Shown here one piece after another: positions 42,601-49,264 of a stretch of DNA of 64,000 bases. Origin of the DNA: Hymenobacter piscis (GTDB taxonomy: Bacteria; Bacteroidota; Bacteroidia; Cytophagales; Hymenobacteraceae); NCBI RefSeq assembly GCF_018760735.1, contig NZ_JAHHZN010000006.1, forward strand, positions 62,001 through 126,000, in the 5' to 3' direction. Under the pieces are notes generated by a model that made no database searches, was not told the origin of the DNA, and saw only the letters and a program-made list of their open reading frames with translations. The translations under genes were made by a program, and so were the position numbers. Positions within the stretch are counted from its first letter, which is position 1, and every line of letters begins with the position of its first letter.

Positions 42601-42636
42601 ATTATCGGCTTCGGCCACCCCGAAACCGCGCATTAA
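39610..42636 (+). CDS. purL: phosphoribosylformylglycinamidine synthase, synthetase subunit
   Basis: Makes FGAM from FGAR, ATP and glutamine-derived ammonia. 1008 residues: an N-terminal PurS-like domain (IQLLLKPGQHDGEGQRVAEA, ~1-90), the linker, then two AIRS-like catalytic halves with TWSEHCKHKEFSALI, VETHNSPSAIDPYGGA, GGARLLFNTNVLCFG and IPLTSGKDSMKND. It lacks the C-terminal amidotransferase; that is the separate purQ 2 bp downstream. The start is TTG at 39610, as no ATG precedes the domain. First gene of the pur operon, 126 bp after pyrE. Confidence 0.95.
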   Translation: MESPQRTIQLLLKPGQHDGEGQRVAEAAHRHLGLHTGRVQSTALYTVRYPLTDQQLRDFATHCLQDPVLHEVAFDEFRHGAHYQSYILVAKLPGVTDDEGISAQNALGDFLNEPLDTHTQHIFSKRLYFLEEALPESSLRQLAQELLGNKLINRFEVGPIAQIRDYTPRPGGGAESVTETVGLVGLSDEELLKLSKDNLYALNLEEMRAVRDHYASIREERQAAGLPQDPTDCELEIIAQTWSEHCKHKEFSALIKYRDADTGEEFEVDSLFKTYIKNATAEVDRQLRANGNDWLIKVFSDNAGAVRINPESLFVWKVETHNSPSAIDPYGGAITGILGNNRDPLATGIGGARLLFNTNVLCFGNPEFNGTLLSNQLHPRRIFEGVRKGIEDGGNKSGVPTVNGSIVFDDRYAGKPLVYCGTGAVMPMQLAGLDSWEKKIDPQDRIIMAGGRVGKDGIHGATFSSIELDETSPATAVQIGSPITQKLAMDFLLLATRRGLIKCSTDNGAGGLSSSIGELATISGGAVVELERVPLKYPGLRPWEIFVSESQERFSLAVEPAKLDELLALGREMEVELTDIGYFTADGYLDVRFAGEPVAHLDMHFLHDGVPRKVLEAEWSKPTAQEPALAAATDYTDALTRLLGSLNICSRESVIRQYDHEVKGRTIIKPLMGATGQAPQDAAVVRFNFESWEGVAVSNGILPRLGDLDAYHMSAGAFDEAVRQIVAVGGKLPNLSYGDGNFWSVNDNFCVPDSVYDPVGNPDGKHKLAKLVRMCQALRDATAAYCIPLTSGKDSMKNDFKADGVKISVPPTVLYSMTAKLDDVRRTITSDFKQADDVVYLLGETYDELGGSEFYQFFGELGANVPQVRFEQAKALYVLMGEANDQNLIQSCHDLSDGGLAVALAEATFGYGFGAEVELPEGLPVHVQLFSESHSRFVATVAPEDVVAFEQHFGGRATRLGRVTPNGQLTVRQAGKTVISASTAALRHEWTNGPVNRIIGFGHPETAH

Positions 42637-42638
42637 TC

Positions 42639-44132
42639 ATGGAACAGACTCCCCAACTGCCGGACCAGCACACGCCCCCGCGCCCCCAGCACGACGACCC
42701 CGGCCACGAAGTGGTAACCCGGGAAGGCGAAATCGTGCTGCCCGGCTTCAAAAGCGTAGACCCCGGCCACGAATCCACCGAGCCCCTGAAAAGCAAGCAG
42801 GAACAGCCAACTGACAACCTGCAACTGGCAACTGACAACTCAACAGTTCGGGCGCTCATCCTGACCGGTTTTGGCATCAACTGCGAGGAGGAATTTGCCG
42901 CCGCCTACCGGCTGGTAGGGGCCGAGGCCACCATCGTGCACCTGAACCAGGTGCTGCACGGCCACGTGAGCATCCACGACTTCGATATCCTGAACTTCCC
43001 CGGCGGCTTCAGCTTCGGCGACGACCTGGGCTCGGGTGTGGTGCTGGCCAACAAGCTGCGCTACCGCCGCAACGCCGAGGGCCGCACGCTGCTCGACGAT
43101 ATCAAGGAGTTTGTGGCCGGCGGCAAGCACGTGCTGGGCATCTGCAACGGTTTCCAGGTACTGGTGAAGCTGGGCCTGCTGCCCGACCTGAGCGGCACCG
43201 TGACGCCCGAAGTAACCCTCACGCACAACGCCTCGGGCCGCTACGAGGACCGTTGGGTGAAGCTGACCGTTAACCCCCGCGCCACCACGCCCTTCCTGAA
43301 GGGCCTGACGACGCTGGAAGTGCCCGTGCGCCACGGCGAAGGCCGCCTTATCATCCAGGACGAGGCCACCCGCGCCGCCATCGAAGCGCGCGGCCTGAAC
43401 TGCCTCACCTACGCCGACTTCGACGGGGCCCCCACCGACGTGTACCCCTTCAACCCCAACGGCGCCGACCTCAACTGCGCCGGCCTGACCGATACCACCG
43501 GCCGCGTATTCGGCCTGATGCCCCACCCCGAGGCCTTCCTCTCGCTCTACAACCACCCCGACTGGGCCCGCCGCAAGCGCGCTACCCCCGGCCTGAGTGA
43601 GGAGGGCGACGGGGTGTGGCTGTTCCGCAACATTGTGGAGCATGTAGCGTCGTTGCCTCACCCCCCGGCCCCCTCTCCAGGGGGAGAGGGGGAGCCTGAC
43701 GTTGAGCAAGTAAGGAAAGATGAGCAGCAGGAAGCCGGGAATCGGCCACGACTGACTGCGGACAAGACTTTGTGGTACGAACGCCTGAAGCCGTTTAGCG
43801 GACAGATGCGCCGCGAGCCTACTCCGGCCGAAGATGTGTTATGGCAGGCTCTGCGTAACCGGCAGTTGGATGATGCTAAGTTCCGTCGGCAGCATGCCAT
43901 CGGGAAGTTCATTGTGGATTTCATCTGTACCCAGCACAATCTGATTGTGGAAGTGGATGGTGAAGTACACGATGAAGCAGGGCAAGCCGAGTACGACTCC
44001 GGCCGCACCTATGAACTGGAAGGGGTCGGCTACCATGTGCTCCGTTTCACGAATGGACAGGTACTGCACCAACTGCCTACCGTGCTGCAAAAAATAAGTG
44101 CTGCGCTTCTCCAACACTCTGTAAAGAATTAA
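42639..44132 (+). CDS. purQ: PurQ glutamine amidotransferase fused to a DUF559 nuclease-like domain
   Basis: 497 residues from ATG 42639. Residues ~70-335 are the class I amidotransferase PurQ: ILTGFGINCEEEFAAA, FPGGFSFGDDLGSG, nucleophile Cys in VLGICNGFQVLVKLG, His/Glu in LMPHPEAFLSLYNH. PurQ normally ends near NIVEHV. Here the frame continues through inverted-repeat sequence (LPHPPAPSPGGEG) into a DUF559 domain (~380-497): PTPAEDVLWQALRNRQLDDA, FRRQHAIGKFIVDFICTQHN, LIVEVDGEVHDE. The last two have the D and ExD-type acids of a PD-(D/E)xK fold. The N-terminal ~65 residues are also atypical (GFKSVDPGHESTEPLKSKQE, NLQLATDNST), with a tandem-repeat origin. PurQ should work with purL; the tail's effect is unknown. 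Confidence 0.9.
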   Translation: MEQTPQLPDQHTPPRPQHDDPGHEVVTREGEIVLPGFKSVDPGHESTEPLKSKQEQPTDNLQLATDNSTVRALILTGFGINCEEEFAAAYRLVGAEATIVHLNQVLHGHVSIHDFDILNFPGGFSFGDDLGSGVVLANKLRYRRNAEGRTLLDDIKEFVAGGKHVLGICNGFQVLVKLGLLPDLSGTVTPEVTLTHNASGRYEDRWVKLTVNPRATTPFLKGLTTLEVPVRHGEGRLIIQDEATRAAIEARGLNCLTYADFDGAPTDVYPFNPNGADLNCAGLTDTTGRVFGLMPHPEAFLSLYNHPDWARRKRATPGLSEEGDGVWLFRNIVEHVASLPHPPAPSPGGEGEPDVEQVRKDEQQEAGNRPRLTADKTLWYERLKPFSGQMRREPTPAEDVLWQALRNRQLDDAKFRRQHAIGKFIVDFICTQHNLIVEVDGEVHDEAGQAEYDSGRTYELEGVGYHVLRFTNGQVLHQLPTVLQKISAALLQHSVKN

Positions 44133-44182
44133 GGACGCTTGGCACCCCCTCTCCCCCTGGAGAGGGGGCCGGGGGGTGAGGC
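43655..44182. mobile_element. 528-bp inverted-repeat unit carrying a DUF559 domain, inserted at the purQ end
   Basis: Identical 38-bp inverted repeats, GCCTCACCCCCCGGCCCCCT... (43655-43692) and its exact complement (44145-44182), enclose the DUF559-coding region. Each repeat contains a smaller palindrome (CCCCCTCTCC/GGGGAGAGGGGG). The unit replaces the expected PurQ stop codon and ends 34 bp before purC. No transposase or target-site duplication is evident. That it is mobile is inference from the paired ends and the intrusion into a conserved gene. Confidence 0.6.
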
Positions 44183-44216
44183 ACTTCGCCCGCACGACCT
44201 AACAAACTCACGCTGC

Positions 44217-45143
44217 ATGAACACCCTCAACCACTTCGAAACGCCCCAACTCGAACTCCTGCACCGTGGCAAGGTCCGTGACTCGTTCCGCGCCCCGTCG
44301 GGTGAGCGGCTGATTGTGGTTACCGACCGCCTCTCGGCCTTCGACTCGGTGCTGGAAACGCCCGTGGCGCACAAAGGGGCCGTGCTCAACGGGCTGGCGG
44401 CTTTCTGGTTCGACAAAACCCGGCACATCATCCCCAACCACGTCATCAGCCTGCCCGACCCCAACGTGACGCTGGCTCAGGAGGCCGAGCCGATTCGGGT
44501 GGAGATGGTGGTGCGCCACTACCTCACCGGCTCCATGTGGCGCGGTTACCAGCAAGGCCAGCGCAGCTTCTCGGGCGTAGCGGTGCCCGATGGCCTGACC
44601 AAGCATCAGCAGTTCCCTGAGCCCATCGTAACGCCCACCACCAAGGAGGAATCGGACCGGGAGATTACGCCCGAGAACCTGGTGGCCGAAGGCTGGGTGA
44701 CGGCCGAGCTGTACGAGCAGATGCGGGTGAAGGCCCTGGAGCTGTTCAACTTCGCCTCCCAATGGATGGCCGAGCGCGGTATCATTCTGGTGGATACCAA
44801 GTATGAGTTCGGGCTGCGCAACGGGGAGCTGCTGCTGATTGACGAAATCCACACGCCCGATTCGTCGCGCTTCTGGAGCGCCGACGATTACGCCCGCAAC
44901 CCCGAGGCCGCCGAGCAGATGGACAAGGAGTACGTGCGCCAGTGGCTGATTGCCCACAAGCAGGACGGCCAGTACCCCCGCGCCCTCACGCCCGAAGTTT
45001 CCGCTGAGGCTACCCGCCGCTACCTCGATATCTACGAGCGTATCACCGGCGCGCCGCTGCCCGTTGCATCTTCTACCAACGACGATATGCAGGCCCGCAT
45101 GGTGCGCAACCTGGTGCGCGCCGGTATCATCCAAGACGCCTGA
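44217..45143 (+). CDS. purC: phosphoribosylaminoimidazole-succinocarboxamide synthase
   Basis: Joins CAIR and aspartate using ATP to form SAICAR. 308 residues from ATG 44217. LLHRGKVRDSFRAPSGERLIVVTDRLSAFDSV is the ATP-binding N-terminus (first 20 of it quoted as LLHRGKVRDSF). Also VEMVVRHYLTGSMWRGY, ILVDTKYEFGLRNGELLLID and EIHTPDSSRFW, the last a signature of the family. It is the longer (eukaryote/Bacteroidota-like) version with C-terminal extension. An upstream in-frame start at 44139 lies inside the repeat and is rejected. Confidence 0.95.
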   Translation: MNTLNHFETPQLELLHRGKVRDSFRAPSGERLIVVTDRLSAFDSVLETPVAHKGAVLNGLAAFWFDKTRHIIPNHVISLPDPNVTLAQEAEPIRVEMVVRHYLTGSMWRGYQQGQRSFSGVAVPDGLTKHQQFPEPIVTPTTKEESDREITPENLVAEGWVTAELYEQMRVKALELFNFASQWMAERGIILVDTKYEFGLRNGELLLIDEIHTPDSSRFWSADDYARNPEAAEQMDKEYVRQWLIAHKQDGQYPRALTPEVSAEATRRYLDIYERITGAPLPVASSTNDDMQARMVRNLVRAGIIQDA

Positions 45144-45145
45144 GA

Positions 45146-45518
45146 ATGCTGGCAACGATACGTTCAAGGGTCCGCAATCTGTTCCGAGCCGCTGAGCCAC
45201 AAGCCGCAGCAACCCCAGGCACTCCCGCACCTGCTGTGCGAATGGAATATATTCAGAGCCTTTGGGGCGACTCTCTTGATAATCCGACGCACCAGGACGT
45301 TCTTGACTTTATTGAGAAAACTCAAGATGTCGGATGGAGAGCATGGGGCGTTCTGGGTTGCTTTAACCGATGAGAGCAACCTAGAGGTGCATCAAAATCT
45401 GGAAGTAATTCTGACGAACGCAGGAGGCGAAGAGAAAAGAAGCCAAGCCAGAAACTGGAAGGAAGTGCAAAGATATTTTCGTCTTTTCGCCGAAGGCCGA
45501 AGTGATTTTATAGATTGA
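45146..45518 (+). pseudogene. frameshifted small orphan gene between purC and purD
   Basis: The first frame (from 45146 or ATG 45242) encodes MEYIQSLWGDSLDNPTHQDV, LDFIEKTQD, then ends early. A second frame, shifted by one base near 45330, continues DGEHGAFWVALTDESNLEVH ... NLEVILTNAGGEEKRSQARN ... RYFRLFAEGRSDFID to 45518. Joined, they would give one ~90-residue acidic protein. AT-rich codon use differs sharply from the flanking pur genes, suggesting acquired DNA. The layout resembles small immunity-type proteins, but I do not recognise a family. Confidence 0.55.
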
Positions 45519-45524
45519 ATAACC

Positions 45525-46811
45525 ATGAGCACCAGCAATAAAACCCTAGTACTCCTCGGCGGCGGGGCCCGTGAACACGCCATGGCGTGGAAGCTGACCC
45601 GCGACGGCGCCACCGTGCACGTGCTGCCCGGCAACGCCGGCATCCCGAACAGCCACCCCGAAATCAGCGCCACTGACTTCCCGGCCATCCAGGCCTTCTG
45701 CCAGGAGCACGGCGTGAAGCTGGTTGTAGTAGGCCCCGAGGCCCCGCTGGCGGCCGGCGTGACGGACTTCTTCCAGGGCTCCGATATCCGGGTGTTCGGG
45801 CCGAGTCGGGCGGGCGCGACGCTGGAAAGCTCCAAGGTGTGGAGCAAGGACTTCATGCGCCGCCACGGGGTAGCCACGGCCCTGTCGTGGCAGTTCCGCT
45901 CCGATAAGCTGGACGAAGCCCGGGCCAAGGCCACCGAGCTGGGCGGGCAGGTAGTGGTGAAGTTTGATGGGCTGGCGGCCGGCAAGGGCGTGTACGTGTG
46001 CTCCTCGGTGGAAGAAGCCCACGCCGCCCTCCGCGACCTGGAGCAGCAGCACAACGGCTGGTTCAGCTTCCTGCTCGAAGAAAAGCTCAGCGGCCCCGAA
46101 ATCAGCATCATCGGCGTGACCGACGGCAACCGGGTGCGGCTGCTGGCTCCGTCGCAGGACCACAAGCAGCTGCTGGCCGGCGACCAGGGCCCCAACACCG
46201 GCGGCATGGGCGCCTACTGCCCCGTGCCCTTCGCCGACGACAATATCCTGGCCGCCATCCGCACCCAGATTGTAGACCCCACACTGGAGGGCCTGCAGGT
46301 GGAGCAGTTCGATTTCAAGGGCTTCCTCTACTTCGGCATCATGCTTACGCCCCAGGGCCCGAAGCTGCTCGAATACAACGTCCGCCTCGGCGACCCGGAG
46401 GCCGAAGTGCTGCTGCCGGCCCTGGAAAGCAGTTTGCTGGAACTCATTGAAGCTACCCTCGACGGCACGCTGGCCCAGTGCAACGTGTGGCAGCGCCCCG
46501 GCTACTACGCCGGCGTGGTGCTGGCCTCGGGCGGCTACCCGGCCAGCGGCTTCCCCACCGGCTTCCCCATCACGGGCCTCGCCGACCTGCACCCCAGCAT
46601 TCTGGCCTTCCACGGCGCTACCAGGCACAATGAAACCGGTGAGCTGGTAACCAACGGCGGCCGGGTGCTGGTGCTGGTGGGCCACGGTGCGGAGCTGGAA
46701 GAAGCCGTGCAGCACGTATACCGCGAAGCCGCCAAAGTTCATTTTCAGGATGTGTACATCCGTACTGATATCGGCCAGCGGCCGGAACCCATCCTTGGCA
46801 CCAACTGGTAA
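45525..46811 (+). CDS. purD: phosphoribosylamine-glycine ligase
   Basis: ATP-grasp ligase making GAR from phosphoribosylamine and glycine. 428 residues. VLLGGGAREHAMAWKL and LPGNAGIPN are the N-terminal substrate motifs, VVGPEAPLAAGVTDFF the next, VVVKFDGLAAGKGVYV the ATP-grasp Lys segment, and SQDHKQLLAGDQGPNTGGMG plus EYNVRLGDPEAEVLLP the metal and catalytic parts. It starts 7 bp after the frameshifted orphan and overlaps purN. Confidence 0.95.
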   Translation: MSTSNKTLVLLGGGAREHAMAWKLTRDGATVHVLPGNAGIPNSHPEISATDFPAIQAFCQEHGVKLVVVGPEAPLAAGVTDFFQGSDIRVFGPSRAGATLESSKVWSKDFMRRHGVATALSWQFRSDKLDEARAKATELGGQVVVKFDGLAAGKGVYVCSSVEEAHAALRDLEQQHNGWFSFLLEEKLSGPEISIIGVTDGNRVRLLAPSQDHKQLLAGDQGPNTGGMGAYCPVPFADDNILAAIRTQIVDPTLEGLQVEQFDFKGFLYFGIMLTPQGPKLLEYNVRLGDPEAEVLLPALESSLLELIEATLDGTLAQCNVWQRPGYYAGVVLASGGYPASGFPTGFPITGLADLHPSILAFHGATRHNETGELVTNGGRVLVLVGHGAELEEAVQHVYREAAKVHFQDVYIRTDIGQRPEPILGTNW

Positions 46812-47436
46812 CCATAGCGCCCCGCGGGCCCGGCTGGCCATCCTGCTCTCGGGCCGGGGCTCCAACATGGTAGCCCTGGTGCAGGCCGTGCAACAGGGCG
46901 TGTTGCAGGGCCTGGCCGAGGTGGCCGTGGTGTTCAGCAACGTGCCCGACGCGCCTGGGCTGGCAACGGCCGCGGCCCTGGGCTGCCCCACGGCCAGCCT
47001 CAGCAGCCAGGGCCGCAAGCGGGCCGAGTTCGATGCCGAGGTGGTGGACGTGCTGCAGCAGTACCGGCCCGATTACGTGGTGCTGGCCGGCTACATGCGG
47101 ATTCTGTCGCCCACCTTCATCCGCGCCTTCGCCGGCCGCATTCTCAACATTCACCCCGCCGATACCCACCAGCACCAGGGCCTGCACGCCTACGAATGGG
47201 CCTTCGACAACCACCTGCCCGAAACCAAAATCACGGTGCACCTGGTGGACGAAGGCCTCGATACCGGCCCCATCCTGGCCCAGCACCCGGTGGACCTGCG
47301 CGGGGCCGCCACCCTGGCCGAAGTGGAGCGCCGCGGCCTGGCCGTGGAGCACCGCGTGTACGCCGAAACCCTGGCCGCACTTATCAAACAGGAACGTCAT
47401 GCTGAGCGCAGCCGAAGCATCTCTACCTCTGACTAA
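46795..47436 (+). CDS. purN: phosphoribosylglycinamide formyltransferase
   Basis: 10-formyl-THF-dependent formylation of GAR. 213 residues. No ATG fits, so the start is probably TTG 46795, overlapping purD by 17 bp. LAILLSGRGSNMVALV is the nucleotide site, VVLAGYMRILSPTFIRAF and LNIHPADTHQ carry the Asn-His catalytic pair, TVHLVDEGLDTGPILAQHPV the Asp loop. The final ~16 residues (IKQERHAERSRSISTSD region) and stop codon come from a REP-like repeat, so the native C-terminus appears replaced. Confidence 0.9.
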   Translation: MAPTGNHSAPRARLAILLSGRGSNMVALVQAVQQGVLQGLAEVAVVFSNVPDAPGLATAAALGCPTASLSSQGRKRAEFDAEVVDVLQQYRPDYVVLAGYMRILSPTFIRAFAGRILNIHPADTHQHQGLHAYEWAFDNHLPETKITVHLVDEGLDTGPILAQHPVDLRGAATLAEVERRGLAVEHRVYAETLAALIKQERHAERSRSISTSD

Positions 47437-47525
47437 TCAATGATTAATGAACGAAGCGGTAGAAATGCTTCGACTGCGGCTGCGCACCTTGGCTTGATAC
47501 GCCACATGCTCAGCCTGACGTTCTT
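47392..47525. repeat. REP-like inverted repeat covering the purN 3' end
   Basis: Left arm AACGTCATGCTGAGCGCAGC from 47393. The complementary right arm, interrupted by ~22 bp (ACCTTGGCTTGATACGCCAC), ends near 47523. AT-rich loop (GACTAATCAATGATTAATGA). Same family as 31-129. Confidence 0.85.
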
Positions 47526-47555
47526 AAATACCACCCCACCCACCACCCCCAGCGG

Positions 47556-47588
47556 CCTGACAACGGGTAACTGACAACTGACAACTGA
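47556..47588. repeat. AACTGAC simple-sequence tract before purF
   Basis: CTGACAACGGGTAACTGACA followed by ACTGACAACTGA directly before the purF ATG at 47590. A similar AACTGACAAC tract occurs inside the 5' part of purQ (42809-42845). Confidence 0.7.
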
Positions 47589-47589
47589 A

Positions 47590-49104
47590 ATGTGCGGAAT
47601 AGTAGGTTTTTACGGTCCCGATGACGTCGCCCACGACATCGTTTTTGGCCTGACGGCGCTCCAGCACCGCGGCCAGGATGCGGCTGGTATTGCCACCTTC
47701 GACGACAATTTCCACCTCTGCAAGGGCAACGGCCTCATCTCAGATGTGTTCCGCCCCAAGCAGCTGCGCAAGCTCACGGGCAACATCGGCATCGGCCACG
47801 CGCGCTACACCACCCAGGGTTCCGGCGACGCCGAGCTGGCCCAGCCGTTTACCACCAGCTACCCCTTCGGACTGGCCATGGTGCACAACGGCAACGTTAT
47901 CAACTTCCGCTCGGCCGCCAAGCGTTTGCATGAGAAGTACCACGTGCTGCCCAAAACCAGCAACGACTTGGAGCTGATCATGTACACCTTCGCCTCGGAG
48001 CTGCGCCTGAAGAACCTGGATGCGCTGTCGGTGGTGGATATTTTTGATGCCGTAGAAACCACCCAGGAGCTCGTGAAGGGCGCCTACGCCACCATCACCA
48101 TCATTGCCGGCCACGGCCTGCTGGCCTTCAACGACCCGCTGGGCATCCGGCCGCTGTCGTTGGGCCGCCGCCAGACGGAGCAGGGGCCGGTGTACGCCTT
48201 CGCCTCCGAAAGCACCTGCTTCGATTACCTGGGCTTCGAGTTTGTGGAGAGCGTGGGGCCGGGCCAGGCCATCTTCATCGACCAGGATTTCAAGGTTCAC
48301 CACAAAAACCAGCCGGAGCAGCCCAAGGCCTTCTGCGTGTTTGAGCACATCTACTTCGCCCGCGAAGACTCCACCATCCACGGCCGGCTGGTGGCCCGCG
48401 AGCGGGTGCGCCTGGGCAAGCTGCTGGCCCGCAAGGTCATCGAGTCGGGCATTCAGCCCGATATGGTAATTGACGTACCCTCGTCGGGGTATTTTGCGGC
48501 CTCCGGGCTGGCCGAGGCCATTGGCGTGCCCTACCGCCGGGCCCTGGTCAAGAACAACCACATGGGCCGCTCCTTCATCGTGAGCAGCCAGGCCGGCCGC
48601 GAGGACATCGTCAAGAAAAAGCTCAACCCCATCCGCGAGTTTGTGGAGGGCAAGAAGGTGGCCGTGGTCGATGACAGCATCGTGCGCGGCACCACGTCGC
48701 GGCGTATCGTGCGCATCCTGCGCGAGGCCGGGGCCACGGAGGTGTACTTCATCAGCAGCGCCCCGCCCATCATCGCGCCCTGCATCTACGGCATCGATAT
48801 GGCCATGAGCACCGACCTGATTGCGGCCAACTATACGGAGGAGGAAATCTGCCGCCACATCGAAGCCGACCGGGTGATTTACCAGTCGATTGACGACCTG
48901 AAGGAGCTGTTTTCGGAGGAGAAAGGCCACGGCGGCAGCTGTTTCGCCTGCTTCACCGGCCAGTACCCCACCGGCGACGTGACCAAGTACCTGGGCCACA
49001 TCCAGGAGGAACGCCAGAGCCACCGCGGCGAAAAGCCGAAGAAGAATGCGGCCGACGTCGTGCCCTCCGTCAGCGCCAAAGCCCCCGAGCCCACCGAGCA
49101 TTGA
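47590..49104 (+). CDS. purF: amidophosphoribosyltransferase
   Basis: Commits PRPP to purine synthesis by forming phosphoribosylamine. 504 residues. It begins MCGIVGFYG with the Ntn nucleophile Cys2 directly after Met, so no propeptide. ALQHRGQDAAGI and GHARYTTQGSG are glutaminase motifs. The PRPP site is KVAVVDDSIVRGTTSRRIVR. The C-terminus has a Cys pair in GGSCFACFTGQYPTGD, as in the Fe-S-associated or related forms, though the full 4-Cys cluster is not certain. The promoter region upstream is occupied by repeats. Confidence 0.95.
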   Translation: MCGIVGFYGPDDVAHDIVFGLTALQHRGQDAAGIATFDDNFHLCKGNGLISDVFRPKQLRKLTGNIGIGHARYTTQGSGDAELAQPFTTSYPFGLAMVHNGNVINFRSAAKRLHEKYHVLPKTSNDLELIMYTFASELRLKNLDALSVVDIFDAVETTQELVKGAYATITIIAGHGLLAFNDPLGIRPLSLGRRQTEQGPVYAFASESTCFDYLGFEFVESVGPGQAIFIDQDFKVHHKNQPEQPKAFCVFEHIYFAREDSTIHGRLVARERVRLGKLLARKVIESGIQPDMVIDVPSSGYFAASGLAEAIGVPYRRALVKNNHMGRSFIVSSQAGREDIVKKKLNPIREFVEGKKVAVVDDSIVRGTTSRRIVRILREAGATEVYFISSAPPIIAPCIYGIDMAMSTDLIAANYTEEEICRHIEADRVIYQSIDDLKELFSEEKGHGGSCFACFTGQYPTGDVTKYLGHIQEERQSHRGEKPKKNAADVVPSVSAKAPEPTEH

Positions 49105-49262
49105 TTGAGAACTTAGATGTGAGAGCTTAGAACGGAGAAGTAAGAACTTAGAAAAACACCTTCTGAAAGCACCTACTCCTGTAAGTACTTTTCTCTAAAC
49201 ACTTAATTCTCAATCCTAAACTCTATCATCTCAGTTCTGAGCTCTAATTTCTAAGTTCTATA
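49105..49262. repeat. AGAACTTAGA-type inverted repeat between purF and purM
   Basis: The left side (GATTGAGAACTTAGATGTGA, AAGTAAGAACTTAGAA) is complementary to the right side (TTCTAAGTTCTATAG, ATTCTCAATCC). AT-rich against a GC-rich background. It would fold into a large hairpin in the pur mRNA. Confidence 0.75.
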
Positions 49263-49264
49263 GA

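Noticed and set aside
41023..42633. 536-codon minus-strand frame opposite purL
   Set aside because: Antisense to conserved PurL, His/Gly/Gln-rich with no domain; a GC-driven open frame.
43655..44182. Classical insertion sequence in purQ
   Set aside because: No transposase frame and no clear target-site duplication; called only as a repeat-bounded unit.
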